A stretch of 5,001 nucleotides of DNA from Anaerolineales bacterium (GTDB lineage Bacteria; Chloroflexota; Anaerolineae; Anaerolineales; E44-bin32), in the NCBI GenBank assembly GCA_023250385.1, contig JAHFAU010000124.1, forward strand, positions 1 through 5,001, in the 5' to 3' direction. The position numbers and the translations under genes were made by a program. Below the pieces are notes generated by a model. The model was not told where the DNA came from and searched no databases. It was given only the letters and a program-made list of their open reading frames with translations. Shown in pieces: positions 1 to 4,673 of the stretch. Each line of letters starts with the position of its first letter. The stretch's first letter is position 1.

Positions 1-547
1 CAGTGGTGGTATGCAGCGGCCGGGCCGCCACGATCGCGCGGGCGATCCGCCGGGCCCGCGGGTCCTCCCCATAGCGGGCGATCAGGTCCGCCAGCTCCGG
101 CTCGGGCAGCCGATTCACCAACTCCGCCGCGTCCAGTTCCTGGCCCGGGTCGAAGCGCATGTCCAGGCGGCCGTCCGCCCGGAACGAGAACCCCCGCTGC
201 GAGTCAGCAAGCTGCATGGAGGACAGGCCCAGGTCGAGCAGGACTCCGTCCACCGCTTGCCAACCGACCGCCGCGGCGTGAGCCCTCAAGTCGGCAAAGG
301 AGCCTTGCCGGAGCTGGAACCGCGTACCGAACCGTGCCAGGCGCTGCTGGGCCAGCGGCAGTGCGACCGGATCCCGGTCAAGGCCCAACAGCTGCCCGGA
401 CGGCGCGGAACGCTCCAGAATTCCCTCGGCATGGCCCCCGGCGCCGACGGTGCCGTCAATGATCCGGCACCCAGGCTGCGGGTCGAGGGCGCTGAGCACT
501 TGTTGGTAAAGAACCGGGGTGTGCGGCTCAAGCGACCGCCGATCCAC
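1..547 (-). CDS. rsmH: 16S rRNA (cytosine-1402-N4)-methyltransferase RsmH, N-terminal part (truncated by window edge)
   Basis: Cytoplasmic SAM-dependent enzyme that methylates N4 of C1402 in the 16S rRNA decoding centre. I read 182 codons; the family is usually about 300 residues, so the C-terminal third lies beyond position 1. Seen: HTPVLYQQVL near the N-terminus (residues 9-18; family HxPVLxxEvl), SAM-binding loop DGTVGAGGHAEGIL (31-44), acidic strand end LGLDRDP (54-60), then DGVLLDLGLSS (100-110) and RGFSFRADGRLDMRFD (118-133), all hallmark RsmH blocks. Two family prolines are replaced (SSMQL for SSPQL, DGRLDM for DGPLDM). I chose GTG at 547, 3 bp after the mraZ stop: it is the only start placing the HTPVLY block at the usual distance, with GGGGTAGG just upstream as a weak ribosome site. 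It is co-transcribed and probably translationally coupled with mraZ. Confidence 0.96.
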   Translation of the reverse strand, partial: MDRRSLEPHTPVLYQQVLSALDPQPGCRIIDGTVGAGGHAEGILERSAPSGQLLGLDRDPVALPLAQQRLARFGTRFQLRQGSFADLRAHAAAVGWQAVDGVLLDLGLSSMQLADSQRGFSFRADGRLDMRFDPGQELDAAELVNRLPEPELADLIARYGEDPRARRIARAIVAARPLHTTT

Positions 548-550
548 CGC

Positions 551-988
551 CTACCCCGTCGACAGATCGAAATCGGTAAACCGCTGGGCGTTGGCCTCTG
601 GATCGGTCACCGACCGCAGTTGTTTTTCCCACTCTTCGGCCCGCCAAATCTCGAAGTACTCGCCGACCCCAACCACATAGACTTCTCCGTCGAGGCCGGC
701 GTAGTCCCGCAGGAAGGCCGGGATGTTGATCCGCCCGGCTGAATCGAGGACAACATCCGTGGCCCCGCCAAAGATCACCCGCCGCACGGCGCGCGCTTCC
801 GGCTGGGTGGAGCTGAGGGCGGAGGCCTTTTTGGCGAGCCCGTGAAAGTTCTCGGAAGTGTGAACGGTTAGGTTGCGCTCGAATCCCTGGATGAGGTACG
901 CACCCGAAGCAAGCGCGGGGCGAAAGCGTACAGGGATCGTTAGCCGACCTTTCGTGTCGGTGGTATACTTGAATTGGCCTAAGAACAT
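551..988 (-). CDS. mraZ: Transcriptional regulator MraZ
   Basis: DNA-binding repressor that heads the division and cell wall (dcw) cluster and controls its own promoter; it forms a ring of AbrB/SpoVT-type swapped beta-barrel units. The 145-residue protein has the two tandem MraZ half-domains, each with the DxxxR signature: DTKGRLTIP (residues 11-19, D11/R15) and DSAGRINIP (82-90, D82/R86). The length matches the family (about 140-152). The ATG is fixed by the typical start MFLGQFKYTTDTKGR. No Shine-Dalgarno-like purine run is visible in the 27 bases upstream, which is unusual because the mRNA is predicted to carry a leader of about 75 bases. The gene is 3 bp from rsmH. Four MraZ boxes sit at its promoter, so autoregulation is expected. 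Confidence 0.97.
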   Translation of the reverse strand: MFLGQFKYTTDTKGRLTIPVRFRPALASGAYLIQGFERNLTVHTSENFHGLAKKASALSSTQPEARAVRRVIFGGATDVVLDSAGRINIPAFLRDYAGLDGEVYVVGVGEYFEIWRAEEWEKQLRSVTDPEANAQRFTDFDLSTG

Positions 989-1014
989 TCGTTCGGTGGT
1001 AGTTTAGAAAGTTA

Positions 1015-1039
1015 GGGACGCCGGCTAAGGCGGCGTCCC
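1015..1039 (-). other. Leader hairpin in mraZ 5' UTR
   Basis: A perfect 9-bp stem, GGGACGCCG (1015-1023) and CGGCGTCCC (1031-1039), encloses a 7-base loop. It would form in the mraZ leader RNA. On the minus strand it is followed by TAACTTTCT, only weakly T-rich, so it looks more like a pausing or attenuation element than a strong terminator. One arm overlaps the MraZ box nearest the gene. The structure is seen directly; the function is inferred. Confidence 0.5.
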
Positions 1040-1071
1040 ACACCCCCCCACTACCCCCCACAAGCTCCCAC
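1037..1071 (-). promoter_or_regulatory. MraZ operator: four TGGG boxes, 10-bp period
   Basis: CCCAC occurs at 1037-1041, 1047-1051, 1057-1061 and 1067-1071, which on the minus strand is GTGGG repeated four times at exactly 10-bp spacing (one helical turn). Tandem TGGG-type repeats at this spacing are the known MraZ binding site in several phyla. The array begins right at the -10 box and covers the predicted transcription start near 1065, so bound MraZ should block RNA polymerase. The repeats are seen; the repressor role comes from the family. Confidence 0.88.
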
Positions 1072-1101
1072 AGTATATACCTACTTTTCCACCCGCTGCA
1101 A
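1072..1101 (-). promoter_or_regulatory. Sigma70-type promoter of mraZ-rsmH
   Basis: On the minus strand a -35 TTGCAG (1096-1101) and a -10 TATACT (1072-1077) are separated by 18 bp. An alternative register uses TATATA with 16 bp. The predicted start is around 1065, giving a leader of roughly 75 bases to the mraZ ATG. The MraZ boxes directly abut the -10, which supports this as the regulated promoter. The stretch 1102-1260 upstream holds an 8-bp CTAGCTAG palindrome but no gene that I can support. Confidence 0.65.
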
Positions 1102-1260
1102 TAAGCGGCCCACGCGCGGCTGGGTACTTGTGTCCTAGCTAGCCGCGAGCCCCGCGAGAAAACCACCGCATGTGGTGGTCGGGCGCGCGGGTGGCCCCAA
1201 TGCCAAGTTGGTCTTTGCGCCGAACTGAAAACTTTAAGGTTGAGGAGGGGGAAAAAAGGT

Positions 1261-1285
1261 CGGGGCGAGTCGTCGACTCGCCCCG
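1261..1285 (-). terminator. Intrinsic terminator of rnpB
   Basis: The arms CGGGGCGAGTCG (1261-1272) and CGACTCGCCCCG (1274-1285) are perfect 12-base reverse complements around a single T. The RNA would fold with a smaller stem and a loop of several bases. On the minus strand the hairpin is followed by ACC and six T (1252-1257 region), the standard intrinsic terminator form. It lies about 45 bases beyond the mature rnpB 3' end and also insulates the mraZ promoter from rnpB read-through. Confidence 0.85.
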
Positions 1286-1330
1286 ATGCTGTGATTCCCC
1301 CGGCCTGCTCGCGCTGCGAGTCTGCCGAGG

Positions 1331-1757
1331 TCAGACGGCGGTCAGCCTGTAAGCCGCGTTCTGTCCAGCCGCCTCTGGCGGTTTACGGGCGAACCCTTCA
1401 TCCCGCCGGCTGCGGCCTGGGCGACCATCTATCTGGGCCGCGCGTTGCCGCGCGGCTCATGCGGCCCACCCGACGCTTAATGGAGACGAGCCGTCTCCCG
1501 CCCCGAAGGGCAGCGCGTCTGCTTGGCCTTGCTCCGGGTGGGGGTTGCCTGGCCGCGGCATTGCTGCCGACGCCGGTGGTCTCTTACACCACCGTTTCAC
1601 CGTCACCGCCGGGTCCACGATTGCGGCTTGCCGGCGGCGGTCATTCTCTGTGGCCCGATCCGCGGGTTTCCCCGCCCGGGCGTTACCCGGCACCCTGCTC
1701 TGCGGAGCGCGGACTTTCCTCAGGTTTCCCTGCGATCGCCCGGCCGACCGACCGTCG
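1331..1757 (-). ncRNA. rnpB: RNase P RNA, bacterial type A
   Basis: Catalytic RNA of ribonuclease P, which removes the 5' leader of pre-tRNAs. Reading the minus strand: GAGGAAAGTCCG (conserved region I) near the 5' end, GGTAACGCC soon after, CACCCGGAGCAAGGCCAA in the middle, GGGTGGGCCGCATGAGCC (L15, with the GGU that can pair tRNA CCA), AGATAGATGGTCG, then ACAGAACGCGGCTTA (conserved region V) near the 3' end. The ends are set by helix P1: GACGG-T-CGGTC at the 5' side pairs with GACCG-CCGTC at the 3' side with one bulged base. The length of about 427 is normal for type A. Ends are accurate to a few bases. The open reading frames across this stretch are incidental. It has its own promoter and terminator. 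Confidence 0.96.
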
Positions 1758-1763
1758 CGATCT

Positions 1764-1792
1764 ATGATACCGGGGCGGAGACCGAGCGTCAA
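1764..1792 (-). promoter_or_regulatory. Sigma70-type promoter of rnpB
   Basis: On the minus strand: -35 TTGACG (1787-1792), a 17-bp spacer, -10 TATCAT (1764-1769). Transcription is predicted to start at 1756-1758, which coincides with the first paired bases of helix P1, so little or no 5' trimming would be needed. The match between the promoter and the RNA end supports both. Confidence 0.85.
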
Positions 1793-1804
1793 GCGCCTGC
1801 GGAG

Positions 1805-1934
1805 GAGTTCGGCCGCGAAACCGGGTGCTGTGCCGCCAGGATGGACCGCGCCGCAGCTGCTCTGTTAACTGCGCTCTTACGCGGGTCGTGGTATAAGTGA
1901 ACGAATTCGTGCCGGGGCAACGCCGGCCGAACTC
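1805..1934. repeat. 11-bp inverted repeat flanking the rnpB/fmdB divergent region
   Basis: GAGTTCGGCCG (1805-1815) recurs as its exact reverse complement CGGCCGAACTC (1924-1934), about 108 bp apart. The arms bracket the region between the rnpB promoter and the zinc-ribbon gene. It could be chance in GC-rich DNA, a distant operator pair, or a stem sequestering the fmdB ribosome site, since the right arm ends 8 bp before its ATG. No function can be assigned. Confidence 0.3.
1889..1897 (+). promoter_or_regulatory. Possible extended -10 promoter for the zinc-ribbon gene
   Basis: TGGTATAAG forms an extended -10 (TG at 1889-1890, TATAAG at 1892-1897). There is no good -35 at 17 bp; TTAACT (1865-1870) is 21 bp away. 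Predicted start is near 1904, giving a leader of about 39 bases before the ATG at 1943. Confidence 0.4.
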
Positions 1935-1942
1935 GAGAACCC

Positions 1943-2245
1943 ATGCCCATCTACACCTATCGCTGCAACAACTGCGGCGCCCAATTCGAACGCAAGAAGG
2001 GGTTCGACGATCCCACGCTGCGCGAGTGTCCCGAGTGCGGCGAGAAGACGCTGCGCAAGGTGTTCACCCCCGTCGGGATTCTGTTCAAGGGCCCGGGCTT
2101 CTATTCGACCGACCACGGCTCGGGCTCTCGCTCGAATGGCAGCGACAAGGCTGAGGCCAAGAAAGAGGACTCCGGTGCGGCCAAACCCTCCAAGCCTTCT
2201 CCTAAGCCTGACGCGTCCGACACGAAGGGAGCAAGCGAGGACTGA
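1943..2245 (+). CDS. FmdB family zinc-ribbon protein
   Basis: A small cytoplasmic protein with a single zinc ribbon at the N-terminus: MPIYTYRCNNCG places C8 and C11, and ECPECG places C29 and C32, the four zinc ligands. This is the FmdB/CxxC_CxxC_SSSS family, named from a proposed regulator of formamidase or amidase genes, but its general role is unsettled. After the ribbon, FTPVGILFKGPGFYSTD (residues 41-57) is the other conserved block. Residues 59-100 are low complexity, rich in S, K, D, P and E, and probably disordered. The ATG is fixed by the family start MPIYxYRC. The upstream sequence CGAGAACCC gives only a weak ribosome site. It is monocistronic: divergent from rnpB and closed by the terminator at 2369-2397. 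The family is certain, the function is not. Confidence 0.92.
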   Translation: MPIYTYRCNNCGAQFERKKGFDDPTLRECPECGEKTLRKVFTPVGILFKGPGFYSTDHGSGSRSNGSDKAEAKKEDSGAAKPSKPSPKPDASDTKGASED

Positions 2246-2368
2246 TCGATCGGGGCTGCGCCCTTCGCGCGGGATCTTGCGCCTGAAATTTGCCTGAGAT
2301 GAACGGACTACCGCGGAAGCGGGTAGGTAAACCCGGCCCGGCTTAGTGGGTGGATTTGCCGTGAAATG
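2246..2368. other. Intergenic stretch downstream of the zinc-ribbon gene
   Basis: There is no gene here. It contains a small hairpin at 2308-2326 on the plus strand: CTACCGC and GCGGGTAG with one bulge and a GGAA (GNRA-type) tetraloop. It would lie in the 3' untranslated part of the fmdB mRNA, before the terminator. I recognise no riboswitch class in it. Confidence 0.3.
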
Positions 2369-2397
2369 AAAAGACGCCCTGACCGGGCGTCTTTTTG
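2369..2397. terminator. Bidirectional intrinsic terminator between convergent genes
   Basis: The stem AAAAGACGCCC (2369-2379) and GGGCGTCTTTT (2385-2395) has a TGACC loop and continues into T residues to 2396 on the plus strand. On the minus strand it ends in GGGCGTCTTTTC, so it also works for the opposite transcript. It serves both the plus-strand zinc-ribbon gene and the minus-strand gene whose stop codon is at 2402-2404. Confidence 0.9.
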
Positions 2398-2401
2398 TTT
2401 C

Positions 2402-2704
2402 CTAGATCTGGAAGCCCCCGGAGGCCTTCACCACTTTCATGCTGAAGTTGGTCACATACTCTCCCAGATGGCCGTGCAGCTGCTGCCAGTCGTCGCTTGA
2501 AAGCGCCTTCTGCATGAGGGCGAGGTTCTCGGCGATCCCGCCGGTCAGGATCTGGGGCTGGTCGCCGTACTGGGTAAACCAGGCTTCGGTCGGCTGAATT
2601 CCGATCTTCTGCATCCCGGGCACGAACTCACGAACCACGAACTCAAAGTACTCCTGTTCTCTACCCGGCATGATGTCCCAGGTCATGATTAGTTTGACGG
2701 TCAT
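2402..2704 (-). CDS. Conserved hypothetical protein, dimeric alpha/beta-barrel (NIPSNAP/ABM-like)
   Basis: 100 residues with no signal peptide or membrane segment. The predicted order is strand (VKLIMTWDI, 3-11), helix (about 14-31, REQEYFEFVVREFVPGM), strand (TEAWFTQYG, 39-47), strand (QILTGGIAE, 51-59), helix (60-84), strand (FSMKVVKA, 87-94). This beta-alpha-beta-beta-alpha-beta pattern and the MxWDIxPGREQEYFEF start resemble the ferredoxin-like dimeric alpha/beta-barrel families (NIPSNAP, antibiotic-monooxygenase-like). It is a fold assignment by eye; no activity can be named. It follows the MBL-fold gene by 9 bp on the same strand, so the two are probably one operon ending at the terminator at 2369-2397. 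The bases before the ATG are TCCCCCCCG, with no ribosome site, so translation likely depends on coupling to the upstream gene. Confidence 0.8.
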   Translation of the reverse strand: MTVKLIMTWDIMPGREQEYFEFVVREFVPGMQKIGIQPTEAWFTQYGDQPQILTGGIAENLALMQKALSSDDWQQLHGHLGEYVTNFSMKVVKASGGFQI

Positions 2705-2713
2705 CGGGGGGGA

Positions 2714-3349
2714 TCAGGCCGACCGCTGCAGGACAATCACCTGAGTCTGGTCAGAGAGCCCGCTCTTGGTAACGTTCAGGCGCTCTTGGGGCTCTTGCTT
2801 GCCGACCCCCATCTCTGAGAGGAAACCGGCCACCTGCCCCAGCTTGATCTTTTCACTCCCGGTCGTGAAGTGCATCGGCACGACCAGGGAGGGCTCGATC
2901 AGGCTGATCACCTCGGCCGCCTCCGCCGGGGTGAGGGCCCCGCCGCCCCCGACCGGAACCAGGGCAACGTCCACGGGGCCGAGGTCCTCGATCTGGGCTT
3001 GAGTCGGCACGTAGGACAAATCGCCCAGGTGAGCGACGGACAGCCCCTCGAATTCAAAAACATACAGGGTGTTGGGTGGCCGTCCGTTCTTGCCCTTGGC
3101 GGCCATCGAGATCCCGGTGATGAACACGCCCCCGACTTCATACTCGCCGGGCCCGGTTACCCGTAGTCGCTCGCCTCTTACGCCGTCGAAATTGCTGTGG
3201 CCGGGGGCGTCGTGGCTAATCGTCACTACGTCTGCCGTGAGCTTGAGGGCCGGCAAGCCGAGCGCCGGCTCGTAGGGGTCGGTCACTACGGTCGCCAAGC
3301 CGCGTTCCTTCATCCGGAAACAAGAGAGGCCGTACCAGACGATTTCCAT
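2714..3349 (-). CDS. MBL-fold (UlaG/Lactamase_B_3-like) protein with a degenerate metal motif
   Basis: A 211-residue cytoplasmic protein of the metallo-beta-lactamase fold. Seen in order: N-terminal strand MEIVWYGLSCFR (family GHSCFR, here L8 replaces His), TDPYEP (23-28), TISHDAPGH (43-51) at the place of HxHxDH, TGPGEYEVGGVFITGI (65-80), AHLGDL (106-111; H107, D110) and VVPMHF (156-161; H160). The expected ligands H46, H51, D110 and H160 remain, but the second His and the Asp of HxHxDH are A48 and G50. The Asp is normally both ligand and catalytic, so ordinary two-metal hydrolysis is doubtful. It could bind one metal, use another chemistry, or be non-enzymatic. Length is near normal for the simple single-domain group. 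The ATG at 3349 has GCAGGG about 10 bp upstream as a modest ribosome site. It is first of a two-gene operon with the alpha/beta-barrel protein. Substrate unknown. Confidence 0.88.
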   Translation of the reverse strand: MEIVWYGLSCFRMKERGLATVVTDPYEPALGLPALKLTADVVTISHDAPGHSNFDGVRGERLRVTGPGEYEVGGVFITGISMAAKGKNGRPPNTLYVFEFEGLSVAHLGDLSYVPTQAQIEDLGPVDVALVPVGGGGALTPAEAAEVISLIEPSLVVPMHFTTGSEKIKLGQVAGFLSEMGVGKQEPQERLNVTKSGLSDQTQVIVLQRSA

Positions 3350-3378
3350 TTGCGGCTGCCCTGCGCCACGACCGGGCG

Positions 3379-3384
3379 ATTATA
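3379..3384 (-). promoter_or_regulatory. -10 box of the MBL-fold operon
   Basis: A perfect TATAAT on the minus strand predicts a start near 3372 and a leader of about 23 bases. No -35 match is visible at 16-18 bp; that position is occupied by the palindrome at 3398-3411, which suggests either activator dependence or repression. Confidence 0.55.
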
Positions 3385-3397
3385 CCGTAAGCAGTTT

Positions 3398-3411
3398 AAA
3401 CCGGCCGGTTT
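3398..3411. promoter_or_regulatory. 14-bp perfect palindrome between divergent promoters
   Basis: AAACCGGCCGGTTT is perfectly self-complementary. It sits between the -10 boxes of the MBL-fold operon (minus) and the beta-sandwich gene (plus), over the -35 position of the former. This is a plausible operator for a dimeric regulator, but no regulator gene is adjacent. Confidence 0.4.
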
Positions 3412-3440
3412 GGCCGAGCGCTGAGAGTGTAGAGCACCCC

Positions 3441-3446
3441 TATAAT
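3441..3446 (+). promoter_or_regulatory. -10 box giving a leaderless mRNA
   Basis: A perfect TATAAT lies exactly 7 bp (GCGGTCC) before the ATG at 3454. Standard spacing puts the transcription start on the A of that ATG. No clear -35 is present. Confidence 0.6.
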
Positions 3447-3453
3447 GCGGTCC

Positions 3454-4242
3454 ATGGGATCGCTTCCCTATGACCTTCGGCCGCACTTGCTGGGCGGCGG
3501 GCAGATTGTGCCGATCGAGGCCCCCAGCTTTCGATTAGAGCTACCGGGAAGGCTGGGCGCGTACGCCGATGCCCAGGTCGATGACGGCAAGGGCCGCCGG
3601 CGATCTCAGTTCCACTGGGCACCGCCGACCACCGTGACTCTGCGGGCACGGGCCTCTCACCCTGCTCCTCCCGGAACGCTCGGCTTCGGACTTTGGAACG
3701 ATCCCTTTGGGGTGTCACTGGGCGGCGCGGGTGGGGCACAGAAGCTGCCGGCCGCGCCACAGGCGGCTTGGTTCTTCTACGGCGCGCCGCCGAACGACTT
3801 TACCTTCGTCCACGGCGGCGCCAGCCACGGATGGAAAGCGGCCTGCCTCCAGTCGGCCCCGATCCCCCCCGCTCTGCTGCTAGCGGGCGGCGCGGCCGCG
3901 CTGGTGTTGTCGCGCGTGGGGTTGTTCCGGGGGCTGGTGGTCCGGCGGGTGAAGGCTATCGTCTCTGCCACGGAGGCGGTGATTCCGGCACCGCTGGAAG
4001 AGTGGCACCGCTACCGCTTGGAATGGCGACCGGAGGGTGTTCGGTTCGACCTGGACGGTGAACGGGTCCTCGCCACCTCGATCTCCCCCCGCGGGCCACT
4101 GTGCTTCGTTGCCTGGATCGACAATCAATACGCGGTGCTATCCGAACAACAGGGGATTCGATTCGGGGTGGTGCCGACTACCGCACCAGCCTGGTTGGAA
4201 ATTGCGGACTTGGAATTTCATCGCGGTCCAGTGGCTGGATGA
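3454..4242 (+). CDS. Concanavalin A-like/GH16-like beta-sandwich protein, unknown function
   Basis: 262 residues. I chose the ATG at 3454 over the in-frame ATG at 3445 because the latter overlaps the -10 TATAAT, whose expected transcription start is 3454. There is no signal peptide. The region from about residue 53 reads as beta-sandwich: WAPPTTVTLRARAS (55-68), GTLGFGLWND (74-83), AAWFFYGAP (104-112). The C-terminal block EEWHRYRLEWRPEGVRFDLD (182-201) is very like the GH16/LamG strand pair (fHxYxlEWxpdxirfyvDG), followed by GPLCFVAWIDNQYA (214-227) and AWLEIADLEF (246-255). The GH16 catalytic ExDxxE motif is absent; GFGLWND stands about where it would be, so hydrolase activity is unlikely. 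A hydrophobic stretch (138-165, PPALLLAGGAAALVLSRVGL onward) could be a long helix or a single membrane-associated segment inserted between the halves. It is a single gene with its own promoter, divergent from the MBL operon. Possibly a carbohydrate- or glycan-binding protein; this is inference. Confidence 0.78.
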   Translation: MGSLPYDLRPHLLGGGQIVPIEAPSFRLELPGRLGAYADAQVDDGKGRRRSQFHWAPPTTVTLRARASHPAPPGTLGFGLWNDPFGVSLGGAGGAQKLPAAPQAAWFFYGAPPNDFTFVHGGASHGWKAACLQSAPIPPALLLAGGAAALVLSRVGLFRGLVVRRVKAIVSATEAVIPAPLEEWHRYRLEWRPEGVRFDLDGERVLATSISPRGPLCFVAWIDNQYAVLSEQQGIRFGVVPTTAPAWLEIADLEFHRGPVAG

Positions 4243-4329
4243 TCATCCCCCACCGCAGTACTTGCGGCGTCGGTCGCGCTGTAAGCAGAGTGTAACGTCG
4301 CGGCCGCACAGCCGCGCTTATCCTGACTC
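4243..4329. other. Intergenic stretch after the beta-sandwich gene, with a GC hairpin
   Basis: No gene is visible. On the plus strand CGCGGC (4299-4304) and GCCGCG (4311-4316) form a 6-bp stem with a CGCACA loop, followed by CTTATCC, a poor T-tract. It may contribute to ending the upstream transcript, but the better candidate is the larger structure at 4330-4429. Confidence 0.3.
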
Positions 4330-4429
4330 AGCAGACCGGCGCGGGCTTGCCTGGGTGACCACAGCTAAGTCGAATCGTCTGGTGATGACCCCCTCCAGAC
4401 CCCCACAAGCCGCGCCGGTTCTGCTTTTT
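4330..4429 (+). ncRNA. Structured RNA element or large terminator upstream of tRNA-Phe
   Basis: Two 20-base arms (4330-4349, starting AGCAGACCGGCG; 4406-4425, ending GCCGGTTCTGCT) are reverse complements over 19 pairs with one bulged base on each side. They enclose 56 bases. Inside, GTCTGG (4377-4382) pairs with CCAGAC (4395-4400). The right arm runs into five T (4425-4429). This could be the branched terminator of the upstream gene or the 3' end of a small RNA. No promoter is evident just upstream, and no SRP RNA, 6S or T-box signature is present. The T-run ends one base before the -35 of the tRNA promoter. Confidence 0.45.
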
Positions 4430-4430
4430 C

Positions 4431-4459
4431 TTGACACCCCTACATGCGCTAGTTACAAT
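4431..4459 (+). promoter_or_regulatory. Strong sigma70-type promoter of tRNA-Phe
   Basis: Perfect -35 TTGACA (4431-4436), 17-bp spacer, -10 TACAAT (4454-4459). The start is predicted near 4466, leaving about three leader bases before the mature tRNA. This is the best match to consensus in the window, as expected for a stable RNA gene. Confidence 0.9.
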
Positions 4460-4468
4460 CCGGCCGGT

Positions 4469-4541
4469 GCCGAGATAGCTCAGTTGGTAGAGCACGCGAC
4501 TGAAAATCGCGGTGTCGCCAGTTCGATTCTGGCTCTCGGCA
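4469..4541 (+). tRNA. tRNA-Phe (anticodon GAA)
   Basis: A complete 73-base cloverleaf: acceptor GCCGAGA pairs fully with TCTCGGC; D arm GCTC/GAGC with loop AGTTGGTA; anticodon stem CGCGA/TCGCG with loop CTGAAAA (GAA at 4502-4504); variable GTGTC; T arm GCCAG/CTGGC with loop TTCGATT; discriminator A at 4541. The 3' CCA is not encoded (CC followed by T), so the cell must add it with CCA nucleotidyltransferase. It is a single gene with its own promoter. Confidence 0.98.
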
Positions 4542-4612
4542 CCTTGGTTTCGCGCTCAAGCTGAAGCCACACGGATGGGTGTCTTCATTAATGACCCCTT
4601 TCGAAGGCCGTC

Positions 4613-4618
4613 TATAAT
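4613..4618 (+). promoter_or_regulatory. -10 box of the WXG100-like gene
   Basis: A perfect TATAAT with predicted start near 4625 and a leader of about 49 bases. No good -35 is at the right distance (TTAATG at 4588-4593 has a 19-bp spacer). The predicted start excludes the in-frame TTG at 4623 as an initiation codon. Confidence 0.5.
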
Positions 4619-4673
4619 CCAGTTGACAAGGACATCGGCTGGAGCCTGCGGTCCCGGCCGGAATCCCTGGGCA

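Noticed and set aside
11..742. Long plus-strand open frame across rsmH and mraZ
   Set aside because: It is antisense to two genes with clear family motifs; its translation is low-complexity P/R/G-rich, typical of a GC-rich shadow frame.
528..1166. Minus-strand 212-codon frame over mraZ and its promoter
   Set aside because: It is out of frame with mraZ and crosses the promoter and MraZ boxes; no recognisable protein.
1240..1900. Several plus- and minus-strand frames of 100-175 codons
   Set aside because: They lie over rnpB, whose conserved RNA motifs explain the sequence. The proteins look like translated structured RNA.
2246..2368. Riboswitch in the fmdB-downstream gap
   Set aside because: Only one small GNRA hairpin is visible and no known aptamer consensus matches on either strand; it is also downstream of both flanking genes.
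2766..3424. Plus-strand frames opposite the MBL-fold gene
   Set aside because: Antisense shadows without ribosome sites or recognisable motifs.
4037..4564. Plus-strand 175-codon frame running through tRNA-Phe
   Set aside because: It overlaps the beta-sandwich gene in another frame and reads through a tRNA (AQLVEHATENRGVASSILALG is the well-known translated-tRNA artefact).
4564..4587. Possible terminator hairpin after tRNA-Phe (GAAG-ACAC / GTGT-CTTC)
   Set aside because: The stem is interrupted by unpaired CC and is not followed by a T-run (ATTAATGACC).
4623..4628. TTGACA as a -35 box, or TTG as start of the WXG100-like gene
   Set aside because: No -10 lies 16-18 bp downstream, and the TTG precedes the transcription start predicted from TATAAT at 4613-4618.
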